Source: Blastococcus haudaquaticus (GTDB taxonomy: Bacteria > Actinomycetota > Actinomycetes > Mycobacteriales > Geodermatophilaceae). From it: a stretch of 64,000 nucleotides of DNA. Under the pieces are notes generated by a model that made no database searches, was not told the origin of the DNA, and saw only the letters and a list, made by a program, of their open reading frames with translations. The stretch is from contig NZ_OCNK01000001.1 in NCBI RefSeq assembly GCF_900230285.1, positions 868,001 through 932,000 on the forward strand, given 5' to 3'. Positions 43,592 to 52,192 of this stretch are shown here, piece by piece (the first letter of the stretch is position 1; each line of letters begins with the position of its first letter). The position numbers and the translations under genes were made by a program.

Positions 43592-45964
43592 CGGCACCCG
43601 GTCCGGCAGGTCCTCCGCCCACGGCGGGAGGGCGGGAAGTTCAGGGTCCGGCGGCGGTTCCGACGGCGGGACGGGGGGCGGCTCGGCGGGAGGAGGCACC
43701 GGGACGACCGGCTCCTCCGGGACCGGGGCGGGCGGCACGTAGTCGGCGCCGTTGCTCACCAGGACGGAGACGACCTGCCCGAGCACCGCGCGTCCGCCGC
43801 GCCGCGGGCTGGTGCCCACGAACGCACCCTCGACGCTGCTGCTGTCCACGCGGACCGTGGTGCTCTGGAAGCCGGCGGCGGCCAGGACGCGCACGCAGTC
43901 TGCCTCCGAGGAGCAGCCGGGCACCGGGACGGTGTTGCCGTTGGCGACCTTCGGGTCCGCGGGCGGGAAGTCGCTGCTGCCGCGGGCTTCGAGGATCGGG
44001 GCCATCGCGTCGCGCCAGATCGTCGCGCCCTTGCCGCCGCCGAAGCCCCCGACGTTCTCCGGCTCCTTCGGGTTGAACACCATGACGCTGGCGGCGATCT
44101 CCGGCGTGTAGCCGACGAAGGCGACGGACAGGTTGTTCTGCGTGGTCCCGGTCTTGCCCGCGATCTGGTGGCCGGGGACGTAGGCGCGCGGGGCGGTCTG
44201 CCCGCTGTAGCCCGGCTCGACGTCCTTGCGCAGCATCTGGTTCAGCGTGGTCGCGATGCCGGCCGGGATGGCCCCGGCGGTGCAGTTGTCCGCCCTCACC
44301 ACCGGCTCGCCGTCCTCGCCGAGCAGCGGCCGGCCGGTGCGGTCGAGGATGGCCGTGACCGGCCGGACGTCGCACCGGGTGCCGTTCGCGGCCAGCGTCG
44401 AGTAGGCGCTCGCCAGGGCCAGCGGGCTCGTCGCGTCCGGTCCGAAGGTGAAGGACCCGTTGTTCTCCTCGATCGTCCGCTGCGCCAGACCCGAGTCGTC
44501 GAACTGGTAGAGCCCCATCCGCTCCGCCATCCGCACCGGCTCCTCGACGCTGCCGAGCGCGTCCTCGAGCGCGAGGAAGTAGGTGTTGGACGACTGGTAG
44601 AGCGCGGTGGTCATGTCCAGCGTCGCTCGGTAGGTGCCGGAGTTGCGCACCGGGTACGGGCCGCCGTCCTTCTTGTAGACGCGGGAGTAGTACGGGCTCG
44701 GCGCGGTCAGCGTGTAGGAGTCGGAGAAGCCACGCGCCAGCGCGGCGGCCGCCACGAAGACCTTGAAGGTGGACCCGGCGCCGCGGCTGGCGGCCACGTT
44801 GAGGTTGTAGGACTCCTGCGTCGGGTCGGCGAGGTCGTAGCCGAAGATGCGGTTCACGCTCAGGGCCAGGAGGTGGCCGGTACCCGGCTGGACGGCGCTG
44901 AACGTCGCCACCCGGGTGTCCTCCAACGCCAGGGTCTCGAGGACGGCGGCGTCGCCGGAGCGCTGCAGGTCCGGGTCCAGCGTCGTCTGGATGACCAGGC
45001 CCTCGGTCTCGAGGTCCGTCTGGCTGATGCCGAGCTCCTGCGTCACGTACTTCTGCACGAAGTCGCAGACGTAGGGCCCGACGGTGGCCTCGACGCAGCC
45101 GCGTCGCGGGGCGGGTGCCGGGGCGAGTCCGAGGGGTTCCTGCGCCGCCTGCGCGGCGAGGGACGGCGCGATGTAGCGCTGCTGGGCCATCCGATCCAGC
45201 ACCTGGTTGCGGCGGACCGTGGCCGCCTCGGGATCGACGAACGGATCATCGTCCGACGGGCTCTGCACCAGCCCGGCCAGCAGCGCCGCCTGCCCCAGGG
45301 TCAGCGCCGCCGCGTCCACCCCGAAGTAGGCCCGGGCGGCGGGCTGCACGCCGTAGGCGTTCTGCCCGAAGTACACGATGTTGAGGTAGCGGGTCAGCAG
45401 CTCGTCCTTGCTGTACCGGTCCTCCAGTGCCAGGGCCAGCCGTGCCTCGCGGAGCTTGCGGCCGACGCTCTCCTCGATGGCGGCCGCGCGCTCGACCGGG
45501 TCGTCGGTCGACTGGAGCAGCGTCTGCTTGACCAGCTGCTGGGTCAGCGTCGAGCCGCCCTCCATCACCTCACCGGCAGCCAGGTTCTTCACCAGCGCCC
45601 GGACGGTGCCCTGCACGTCGAGGCCGCCGTGCTCGTAGAAGCGGGCGTCCTCGACCGCGACCATCGCGTCCTTCATGACCTGGGCGATCTGCTCCGATGC
45701 CACCGGGGCCCGGTTCTCGCGGTAGAAGGAGGTGATCAGCTCACCGTTGGCGGCGAGCACGGTGGTGTTGCCGGGCGGAGGCCGGTCGGTCAGCTCGTCG
45801 GGCGGGTCACCGAGCAGGCTGGTGGACTGCTGGGCGGCGAGCGCCGGCCCGCCGATCCACGGCAGGAGCAACCCGGCCAGGAGGGCGCCGGCGAGGACGA
45901 CGCTGAGGGCCAGCACGCCCAACGTGCGGAACGTCCGCACGCCCTGTGACATGCCCTGTGACAT
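43577..45964 (-). CDS. Bifunctional penicillin-binding protein with PASTA domain
   Basis: A 795-residue class A PBP that polymerises and cross-links peptidoglycan. A membrane helix lies around 15-40. The GT51 transglycosylase (about 75-250) has VEDARFYEHGGLD and GGSTLTQQLVKQTLL. The transpeptidase (about 340-660) has SxxK in GAGSTFKVF, SxN in QSSNTYF and KTG in IAGKTGTTQNN. One PASTA domain (about 695-760) and a Pro-rich tail (about 760-795) follow. ATG at 45964 has AGGGAGGAGG upstream; a second ATG four codons later follows an exact 12-bp duplication (MSQG twice). Confidence 0.95.
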   Translation of the reverse strand: MSQGMSQGVRTFRTLGVLALSVVLAGALLAGLLLPWIGGPALAAQQSTSLLGDPPDELTDRPPPGNTTVLAANGELITSFYRENRAPVASEQIAQVMKDAMVAVEDARFYEHGGLDVQGTVRALVKNLAAGEVMEGGSTLTQQLVKQTLLQSTDDPVERAAAIEESVGRKLREARLALALEDRYSKDELLTRYLNIVYFGQNAYGVQPAARAYFGVDAAALTLGQAALLAGLVQSPSDDDPFVDPEAATVRRNQVLDRMAQQRYIAPSLAAQAAQEPLGLAPAPAPRRGCVEATVGPYVCDFVQKYVTQELGISQTDLETEGLVIQTTLDPDLQRSGDAAVLETLALEDTRVATFSAVQPGTGHLLALSVNRIFGYDLADPTQESYNLNVAASRGAGSTFKVFVAAAALARGFSDSYTLTAPSPYYSRVYKKDGGPYPVRNSGTYRATLDMTTALYQSSNTYFLALEDALGSVEEPVRMAERMGLYQFDDSGLAQRTIEENNGSFTFGPDATSPLALASAYSTLAANGTRCDVRPVTAILDRTGRPLLGEDGEPVVRADNCTAGAIPAGIATTLNQMLRKDVEPGYSGQTAPRAYVPGHQIAGKTGTTQNNLSVAFVGYTPEIAASVMVFNPKEPENVGGFGGGKGATIWRDAMAPILEARGSSDFPPADPKVANGNTVPVPGCSSEADCVRVLAAAGFQSTTVRVDSSSVEGAFVGTSPRRGGRAVLGQVVSVLVSNGADYVPPAPVPEEPVVPVPPPAEPPPVPPSEPPPDPELPALPPWAEDLPDRVPLPGR

Positions 45965-46082
45965 GGCCCTCCTCCCTCGGATGCGGGGCTCACCCCAACA
46001 GAGAACTACGCGGGCCACAATCCCCCGCGCCGTCCGTAGTCGCTCCGTGACGCAACGCGACGGGCCACTGAGAAGCGCGAGG

Positions 46083-48236
46083 TCAGAGGGTCGTGTGGTC
46101 CGCCACCCGCTCGGAGAGCGGCGCCGGGAGGTCGTCCCGGTGCAGCACGACGAGCGTGCTGACCGCCCGGGTGAGGACGACGTAGAGCCGGTGCAGACCC
46201 CGTGGCTCGGCCGCCGCGATCGCCGCCGGGTCGACCACCACCACCGCGTCGAACTCCAGCCCCTTGGCCAGGGTGGCCGGGACGACGGCGACGGGTGGCG
46301 TCTCGGCGCCGTCGTCGGTGAGCACCGCGGCCGGCATGCCCGCACCGGCGAGCAGCGCAGCGACGCCGGCCGCCGCGGCGTCGGCACAGACGACCCCGAT
46401 CGAGCCCGGGCTCGTGCCCAGCTCGGCCACCACGTCGACGAGCGGTCCGGCGAAGGCGGCCACCGGCCGCACCCGCAGCGCTCCCGGGTCGGAGCGGACC
46501 GCGGTCGCCGCGAGGAGCCCCGGCGCCACGAGCGGCAGCAGCCGGTTGGCGAAGTCGAGCACCTCGCCGGGCACCCGATAGCCCCGGGTCAGCGGGCGGA
46601 CGACGGTGTCCGGACGGCCGAGACCGGCCAGGGTCTCCCGCCAGTCCGACGGCGACCACGGGCTGGTGGCCTGGGCCAGGTCGCCCAGCACGGTCAGGGA
46701 CCCGGCTGCCAGCCGGCGGGCGACGGCGCGGCACTGCATGGGCGAGAGGTCCTGGGCCTCGTCCACGACCACGTGCCCGTAGCCCGGGGTGCGCTCGAGG
46801 AGGCCGGCCAGCTCGTCGGCCAGGACCGCGTCGGCGTCGGTCCACGGTGCGGTGCGCACCGACCGCGGCGGCACCGGCCAGCGCAGCAGCGCCTGCTCGT
46901 CGTCGTCCAGCAGACCCCGTGCGGCGCGGGCGAGCCGGTCGGCGTCGCTCCAGAGCCCGGACAGCAGACCGGCCGCGTCCTGGGCCGGCCAGACCTCGTC
47001 GCAGAAGGCGCGGACCTCGGCGCTGCGGGCGGCCCGGCGCGTCTCCGCGTCACCGGGGCTGCCACCGGCCTCCTCCTTCTGCCGCCGGGCGTCCTCGGCC
47101 AGCACCATCATCAGCCGCTCGCGACCGGCCGCGTAGTGCAGCACCTGCTGGTCGTCGTCGGCGCGCCCCCTCCGGCGCAGGTCGTCCACGTAGCGCTTGA
47201 GCCGCTCCACCGGGATGCGGTACTTCCGGCCGTCCAGCGGCACCTGAAGCGAGTCCACCGGTTTGCGGATCTCGCCCCACAGCGCCCGGCGCAGCAGCTC
47301 GGCCATCCGGGCGTCGCCCTTGAGCACCGCGGCGTCGGGCCGGTCCACGGCGCGCACCGGCACCCGGGCGGTGAGGTCGGCGACCGTCGTCTGCTCGACG
47401 TCGACCTCGCCGAGGGTGGGGAGCACCTGCTCGATGTAGCGCAGGAACGCCCGGTTGGGCCCGACGACGAGGACGCCGGTCCGGGCCAGCTGCCCGCCGT
47501 GGGTGTACAGCAGGTACGCCGCCCGGTGCAGGCCGACCGCCGTCTTCCCGGTGCCCGGCCCGCCCTGGACGCAGATCGACTCGCTCAGCGGCGCCCGGAC
47601 GACGTCGTCCTGGTCCGGCTGGATGGTGGCGACGATGTCGCGCATCGGTCCGCTGCGCGGGCGCTCGATCTCCTCCCGGAGGAACTCCCCCTTCTCCTCC
47701 GGGTGGGCGGGAGACGACCCGGCCAGGACCTCGTCCTCGTAGCCGGTGAGCTCCGCGCCCGAGAAGCCGAAGCGCCGCCGGCGGGCCACGCCCTGCGGAT
47801 CGGCCGCGGTGGCCTGGTAGAACGGCCGGCTTATCGGGGCGCGCCAGTCGATGACGACCGGGTCGCCGGCGGCGTCGCGGACGTGCCGGCGGCCGATGTG
47901 GAAGGTCTCGGGCGCTGTGCCGGTCGGCGCTGTGCCGGCCGGCGCAGTGTCGGCCGGCGCAGTGTCGGCCGGCGCAGTGTCGGCCGGCGCAGTGTCGGCC
48001 GGCGCGGTGTCCGTGCGGCCGAAGAACGGCGGGACGCCGGGGTCGGCGGCCAGGGCGCGGAGCCGTTCGGCGCGTGCGGCACCCAGCCGCTCGGAGGCCC
48101 AGGCGTCGACTCCCGCGTCGACGACGGCCGAGGCGGCGGCCCGCATCTGGGTGAGGCACTCGGCGGCGCGCGCGAGGTGGGCGCGCTCCGCGGCGAGGAC
48201 GGGATCGACGGTCTCGGACCCGTCAGGAGGAGACAC
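46083..48236 (-). CDS. HelD-family RNA polymerase-associated helicase-like ATPase
   Basis: A 717-residue UvrD-like ATPase of the HelD group. The N-terminal coiled coil (about 12-65) would enter the RNA polymerase secondary channel; then a DTAPA repeat linker (about 75-110), the segment FHIGRRHVRDAAGDPVVIDW with WRAP (HelD signature), Walker A in CVQGGPGTGKTAVGLHRAAY, Walker B in VVVDEAQDLSPMQ, and a C-terminal 2A domain ending in LYVVLTRAVSTLVVLHRDDL. Known relatives release stalled or rifampicin-bound polymerase. GTG at 48236, weak ribosome-binding site. Confidence 0.92.
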   Translation of the reverse strand: MSPPDGSETVDPVLAAERAHLARAAECLTQMRAAASAVVDAGVDAWASERLGAARAERLRALAADPGVPPFFGRTDTAPADTAPADTAPADTAPADTAPAGTAPTGTAPETFHIGRRHVRDAAGDPVVIDWRAPISRPFYQATAADPQGVARRRRFGFSGAELTGYEDEVLAGSSPAHPEEKGEFLREEIERPRSGPMRDIVATIQPDQDDVVRAPLSESICVQGGPGTGKTAVGLHRAAYLLYTHGGQLARTGVLVVGPNRAFLRYIEQVLPTLGEVDVEQTTVADLTARVPVRAVDRPDAAVLKGDARMAELLRRALWGEIRKPVDSLQVPLDGRKYRIPVERLKRYVDDLRRRGRADDDQQVLHYAAGRERLMMVLAEDARRQKEEAGGSPGDAETRRAARSAEVRAFCDEVWPAQDAAGLLSGLWSDADRLARAARGLLDDDEQALLRWPVPPRSVRTAPWTDADAVLADELAGLLERTPGYGHVVVDEAQDLSPMQCRAVARRLAAGSLTVLGDLAQATSPWSPSDWRETLAGLGRPDTVVRPLTRGYRVPGEVLDFANRLLPLVAPGLLAATAVRSDPGALRVRPVAAFAGPLVDVVAELGTSPGSIGVVCADAAAAGVAALLAGAGMPAAVLTDDGAETPPVAVVPATLAKGLEFDAVVVVDPAAIAAAEPRGLHRLYVVLTRAVSTLVVLHRDDLPAPLSERVADHTTL
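47910..48012. repeat. 15-bp in-frame tandem repeat inside the HelD gene
   Basis: Seven 15-bp units encode five DTAPA plus GTAPT and GTAPE pentapeptides. Three or four central units are identical at DNA level (GGCGCAGTGTCGGCC), and the outer ones are diverged, the pattern of recent slippage. Confidence 0.95.
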
Positions 48237-48367
48237 GGTCGCAGGACGCTACGCCGCGGACGGCCTTGCGTCGACCGCCGTCCCGCCCTCGGATCGCTGC
48301 GGCGCCCGTCGGTATCGGTTCGGTCTCGACGCTTGGGGCCGACGCGGCCCGGCGGCAACCTGGGCCC

Positions 48368-49009
48368 ATGGTCCGCGTCCGTCCGGTGCTGCTGCTGGTC
48401 GGCACCCTGCTGGTCGCGACCGGCTGTGCGGAGAGATCCCCGTCCGGAGCGCCGTCGCCGGACGACGCGCCGCCGTTCGTGACGTTGCAGCCCATGCCAC
48501 CGGAGCCCGACCCCTTCCCGGAGGACGGGCTGCTGCCGGACGGCCAGCTCTCGCCGGAGGAGCTCGGCGCGCAGCCGATCCCCCACGAGCAGTTCACGTT
48601 CACCGAGCGACTGCACGCGCTCGCCGGCGAGTCCCCCGACTTCGGGGTCCTCGACGCGCGCGATCGCTCCGTGCTCGTCCTCCGCTGGTTCGGCGATCTC
48701 CCCACGGAGGTCGCCGCGCTGATCGAGGAGTACGCCGGCGCCCCGTTCGACATCCGGGTGGAGCCGACGCGCTACCGGCCGGGGGACCTGCGGGCGGAAG
48801 CGCAGCGGTTGCTCGCCGAGCACTCCGGCGTCGTCACCGTGACCTTCCCGCGGAACGAGGGAGACGGGGTCGGGATCGGCATCGACCCCGCGGAGGCCGC
48901 CTCCCCGGACCAGGCGGACCTGGAGCGGCTGGGCGTCACCAGCCGGTTCCCGCTCTTCCCGGAGGCCATGGGCCGACCGGTCCCCGCGGCAGGCGTCGCG
49001 GCAGGCTGA
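48368..49009 (+). CDS. Lipoprotein of unknown function
   Basis: A 213-residue protein with a lipoprotein signal (LLLVGTLLVATGC, Cys near residue 20), a Pro/Asp-rich linker to about 65, and a folded part (about 75-195) containing VLRWFGDLPTEVAALIEEYA and AQRLLAEHSGVVTVTF. ATG at 48368. No known family recognised. It converges on the acVLRF1 gene with two bases between stops. Confidence 0.7.
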   Translation: MVRVRPVLLLVGTLLVATGCAERSPSGAPSPDDAPPFVTLQPMPPEPDPFPEDGLLPDGQLSPEELGAQPIPHEQFTFTERLHALAGESPDFGVLDARDRSVLVLRWFGDLPTEVAALIEEYAGAPFDIRVEPTRYRPGDLRAEAQRLLAEHSGVVTVTFPRNEGDGVGIGIDPAEAASPDQADLERLGVTSRFPLFPEAMGRPVPAAGVAAG

Positions 49010-49011
49010 CG

Positions 49012-49680
49012 TCAGTCGCCCCGCTCGTCCGGCTCGACGATGTGCACCTGGACGGCGCGGAACTGCTTCGGGGTCTCGAGCAGGACCGCCTTGGTCGGCT
49101 CGCCGACGTCCAGCGCCGGCTCCCGCCGCAGCGCGACCAGCGGCGCGAGACGGGCATCGGTCAGCACCTCGTCCACCAGGCCGCGATCGCCCCCGGTGAA
49201 CAGCGCGGTCACCGACGCGGCGTGCGGCAGCAGCACCCGTACCGCGGTCTCGACGGCGTGGGTCACGACGGCGTCGGTCTGGTTCCCGCGCCTGCGGGCG
49301 AACCGCTGCTGCGACCAGCCACCGGCCGCCGTCCGGCCCTGCACCTGGCGCGCGTCGACCTTGGAGACGACGAGATCGGCGCCGTCGAAGACGCCCACCG
49401 CCCAGCGCCCGCGTCGCACCAGCAGGACCGCCGCCCGCTGCCGCTGCCGCGCGGCTGCGGTGAAGGTGCCCAGCAGCGGCGGCTGCGGGGTCCAGCCGAC
49501 GGGCGCCTGCAGGACGACGGTGGTGCTGTCGGCGCAGGTGATGCGCAGCGCCTCCGCGGAGGGCGCGACCTCGGTGAAGCTCCCGTGCCGTTCGGCGACG
49601 CCGTCCAGCCAGCGGCCGAGCCGCTCCGGCGCCACCCCGAGCCGCCGACCGCCCCCGGTAGCGGGTCGCGGGCGAGTCAC
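49012..49680 (-). CDS. acVLRF1-type peptidyl-tRNA hydrolase (release factor-like)
   Basis: A 222-residue actinobacterial VLRF1/aeRF1-type protein, expected to cleave peptidyl-tRNA on split 50S ribosomes during quality control, like eukaryotic Vms1. The diagnostic loop is GGWSQQRFARRRGNQ, replacing the GGQ of classical release factors with GxxQQRF. The eRF1 domain-2 fold continues with LLPHAASVTALFTGGDRGLV. GTG at 49680 overlaps the stop of the short upstream frame by four bases (GTGA). Confidence 0.87.
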   Translation of the reverse strand: MTRPRPATGGGRRLGVAPERLGRWLDGVAERHGSFTEVAPSAEALRITCADSTTVVLQAPVGWTPQPPLLGTFTAAARQRQRAAVLLVRRGRWAVGVFDGADLVVSKVDARQVQGRTAAGGWSQQRFARRRGNQTDAVVTHAVETAVRVLLPHAASVTALFTGGDRGLVDEVLTDARLAPLVALRREPALDVGEPTKAVLLETPKQFRAVQVHIVEPDERGD

Positions 49681-49823
49681 CAGGACCGCAACCCGAGCAG
49701 CCGGTCGAGTTCGTCGCCTACGCGCGAGCCGTCGTGCCCGTTGGTCAGCCAGGCCCGCACGTGGCCGATCGCCTCGGCCGGCTCCAGCGGCAGCCCGGCG
49801 TCGCGGCACTGCTCGAGCGGCAT
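49677..49823 (-). CDS. Short protein coupled to acVLRF1
   Basis: A 48-residue frame from ATG at 49823. A helix-rich sequence (GLPLEPAEAIGHVRAWLTNG, then VGDELDRLLGLRSW) ends in a GTGA overlap with acVLRF1, which implies coupling. No ribosome-binding site is obvious in front of the ATG. I do not recognise a family; the pairing with acVLRF1 is its main interest. Confidence 0.5.
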   Translation of the reverse strand: MPLEQCRDAGLPLEPAEAIGHVRAWLTNGHDGSRVGDELDRLLGLRSW

Positions 49824-49934
49824 GCGCCGGGGGGCATGCGGGGGGAGGAGCGAACCCGGCAGAATGGACTGACCACCAGCTGGTTCCCCCGCAGGGACGA
49901 GTGAGGTGGATCCTCCCTCATCGAACGGAGCCCC

Positions 49935-52124
49935 ATGCCATCGTCGGCCGTCGTCGACTCCCGCCCGATCGACTACCGGGCCGCGCACCTGTGCGCGGCC
50001 GTCCTCGCCCCCGACGTCCGGGCGACCCTCGGAGCGGCCGAGGGCGATGTGGTCCGGATCGCCACGGAGCGCGGGCGCAGCGTGCTGTGCCGGGTCTCGG
50101 GCCCGGTCGACGAGCCGGGAGCCGGCGGCGTGCGCATCGACCGGTTCACCCGGCAGGCGCTGAAGGCCTATCCGCACGAGCAGGTGACCCTGGAGCGGGT
50201 AGAACCGGCGCCCGCGCGAGAGCTCGCCCTGGTTCCCGGACTGGACATGAGCCAGCGCTTCGACCCGCAGCTGGTGCCCGCGCTCAGGCGGCTCCTCACC
50301 GAGCAGCGGGTCGCCGTCCGCCCGGGCATGCTCCTCTACGTCCGCATGCCCGACGCGATGGCCGGCGTCACGTACGAGGTTCACTTCGTCGCCCCGGTGG
50401 GCGGGGACGGCACCGAGGGCGTGGTCACCGGCGAGACGACCATCTGGATGGTCCAGGACGATCACCACCACGGGCCGGGCGACCACGAGCACGACCACGA
50501 CAAGTCCTCCGAGACGGTGCTGAACACGACCTTCGAGGACGTCGGGGGGCTCACAGCGCAGATCAGAGAGGTACGCGAGTTCGTCGAGCTGCCCCTGATC
50601 TTCCCCCAGGTGTACCGCCAGTTGGGCATCAACCCCCCGCGCGGCGTGATCTTCCACGGGGCGCCGGGCACGGGGAAGACCCTGCTCGCCCGCAGCGTGG
50701 CCAACGAGATCAACGCCGAGCTCTTCTACATCAACGGGCCCGAGGTCGTCGGCACGTTCTCCGGCGAGACCGAGGCGAACCTGCGCAAGATCTTCGCCGA
50801 GGCGAGCCTGAACCCGCCGTCGATCATCTTCGTCGACGAGCTCGACGCCATCGCGCCGGCGCGGCGGATGGCCACGAGCACGACCGAGGCGCGAACCGTC
50901 ACCCAGCTGCTGGCGCTGCTCGACGGACTCAAGCAGGCCGAGGGCGTGCTTGTCATCGGCACGACGAACCGGGTCGAGGCGATCGACCCGGCGCTGAGGC
51001 GGGCCGGCCGCTTCGACCGGGAGATCCACTTCCCGACCCCCGGAACCGAGGCGCGGGAGCAGATCCTCCGCGTGCAGACCCGGGAGATGCCGCTGGACGA
51101 CGACGCCCTCGCCGGGCTGTCCGCGATCGCCGAGCGCGCGTACGGCTTCGTGGGCGCCGACATCATGGAGCTCAGCCGGGAGGCCGGGCTCAACGCCCTG
51201 CGACGGGCCTCGACGCGGTTCGTCGAGTCCCCGTCCATGGCCACCTACCCCGACGCCGCCGAACTCGTCGTCTCCCGCGGTGACTTCGACGCTGCCCTCG
51301 GCACCGTGCAGCCGGCCGCGATGCGCGAGTCGCTGATCACCTATCCGCGGGTGACGTGGGCCGACATCGGCGGGCTGGAGCAGGTGAAGATCCGGCTGCG
51401 CGACCTCGTCGAGAAGCCGCTGCGGCACCCGGAGGTCTTCGAGCGGATCGGGCTGTCGAGCAACCTCGGCGTCCTGCTCTACGGGCCACCCGGCACGGGC
51501 AAGACCCTGCTCGCCCAGGCGATCGCACGGGAGGCCGGCGTGAATTTCCTGCCGATCAACGGTCCCGAGCTGTTCTCCCAGTGGCTGGGCGAGTCCGAGG
51601 AGAGCGTGCGTCGCGTGTTCGACGTCGCCCGGCGCGCGGCACCGTGCATCGTGTTCTTCGACCAGCTGGACGCGGTCGTCCCCAAGCGCAGCGACCTCGA
51701 GCACGAGGGCACACGCGCGCCACAGCGGGTGGTCAACCAGCTCCTGGCCGAGCTGGACGGGATGGCGCAGCGCAGCCAGGTGCTCGTCATCGGCGCCACC
51801 AACCGGATGAACATGGTCGATCCTGCCGCACTCCGCCCCGGCAGGTTCGGTGTGCACTTGCACGTCGGCCCGCCGGACGAGGCCGGTCGAGCCGAGATCC
51901 TCCGGATCCACCTCGCGGGCACGGCGCTCGACGGCGACCTGACCCTCGACCGGATGGTGGAGCACCTGGTCCCACGGACCGCAGGGATGACCGGCGCCGA
52001 CCTCGCCTTCCTCGTGCAGAACGCGAAGCTGGCGGCCCTGGACCTGGACCGGGCCGAGCCGAATCCGCGGTTGGATCTGGCGACCTTCGACGCGGTGCTC
52101 CTGGAGACGGGGCCGACGGGCTGA
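49935..52124 (+). CDS. CDC48/VAT-like double AAA ATPase with degenerate D2
   Basis: A 729-residue protein with the CDC48/p97 plan. An N domain (about 10-170) with double-psi barrel features is followed by a His/Asp-rich linker (about 175-192; DDHHHGPGDHEHDHDK). D1 (about 200-420) has Walker A GAPGTGKT, Walker B IIFVDELDAI and Arg-finger RRAGRFDREI, all intact. D2 (about 470-710) has Walker A YGPPGTGKT, but its Walker B is IVFFDQLDAV (Glu replaced by Gln), and the Arg-finger region reads LRPGRFGVHLHV without the second Arg. So D2 should bind but hardly hydrolyse ATP. ATG at 49935 with GGAG upstream. Confidence 0.93.
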   Translation: MPSSAVVDSRPIDYRAAHLCAAVLAPDVRATLGAAEGDVVRIATERGRSVLCRVSGPVDEPGAGGVRIDRFTRQALKAYPHEQVTLERVEPAPARELALVPGLDMSQRFDPQLVPALRRLLTEQRVAVRPGMLLYVRMPDAMAGVTYEVHFVAPVGGDGTEGVVTGETTIWMVQDDHHHGPGDHEHDHDKSSETVLNTTFEDVGGLTAQIREVREFVELPLIFPQVYRQLGINPPRGVIFHGAPGTGKTLLARSVANEINAELFYINGPEVVGTFSGETEANLRKIFAEASLNPPSIIFVDELDAIAPARRMATSTTEARTVTQLLALLDGLKQAEGVLVIGTTNRVEAIDPALRRAGRFDREIHFPTPGTEAREQILRVQTREMPLDDDALAGLSAIAERAYGFVGADIMELSREAGLNALRRASTRFVESPSMATYPDAAELVVSRGDFDAALGTVQPAAMRESLITYPRVTWADIGGLEQVKIRLRDLVEKPLRHPEVFERIGLSSNLGVLLYGPPGTGKTLLAQAIAREAGVNFLPINGPELFSQWLGESEESVRRVFDVARRAAPCIVFFDQLDAVVPKRSDLEHEGTRAPQRVVNQLLAELDGMAQRSQVLVIGATNRMNMVDPAALRPGRFGVHLHVGPPDEAGRAEILRIHLAGTALDGDLTLDRMVEHLVPRTAGMTGADLAFLVQNAKLAALDLDRAEPNPRLDLATFDAVLLETGPTG

Positions 52125-52134
52125 CCCGCCGAAG

Positions 52135-52180
52135 GCGACCGCGAGCGCGCCCCGGGCGAACGAACCCGGGGTGCGGTCGC
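52135..52180. terminator. Bidirectional hairpin terminator
   Basis: GCGACCGC (52135-52142) pairs with GCGGTCGC (52173-52180), with an inner stem CCCCGGG/CCCGGGG and an eight-base loop. It separates the AAA ATPase gene from the convergent bicupin gene. Confidence 0.8.
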
Positions 52181-52192
52181 GGCCGCGTCGGC

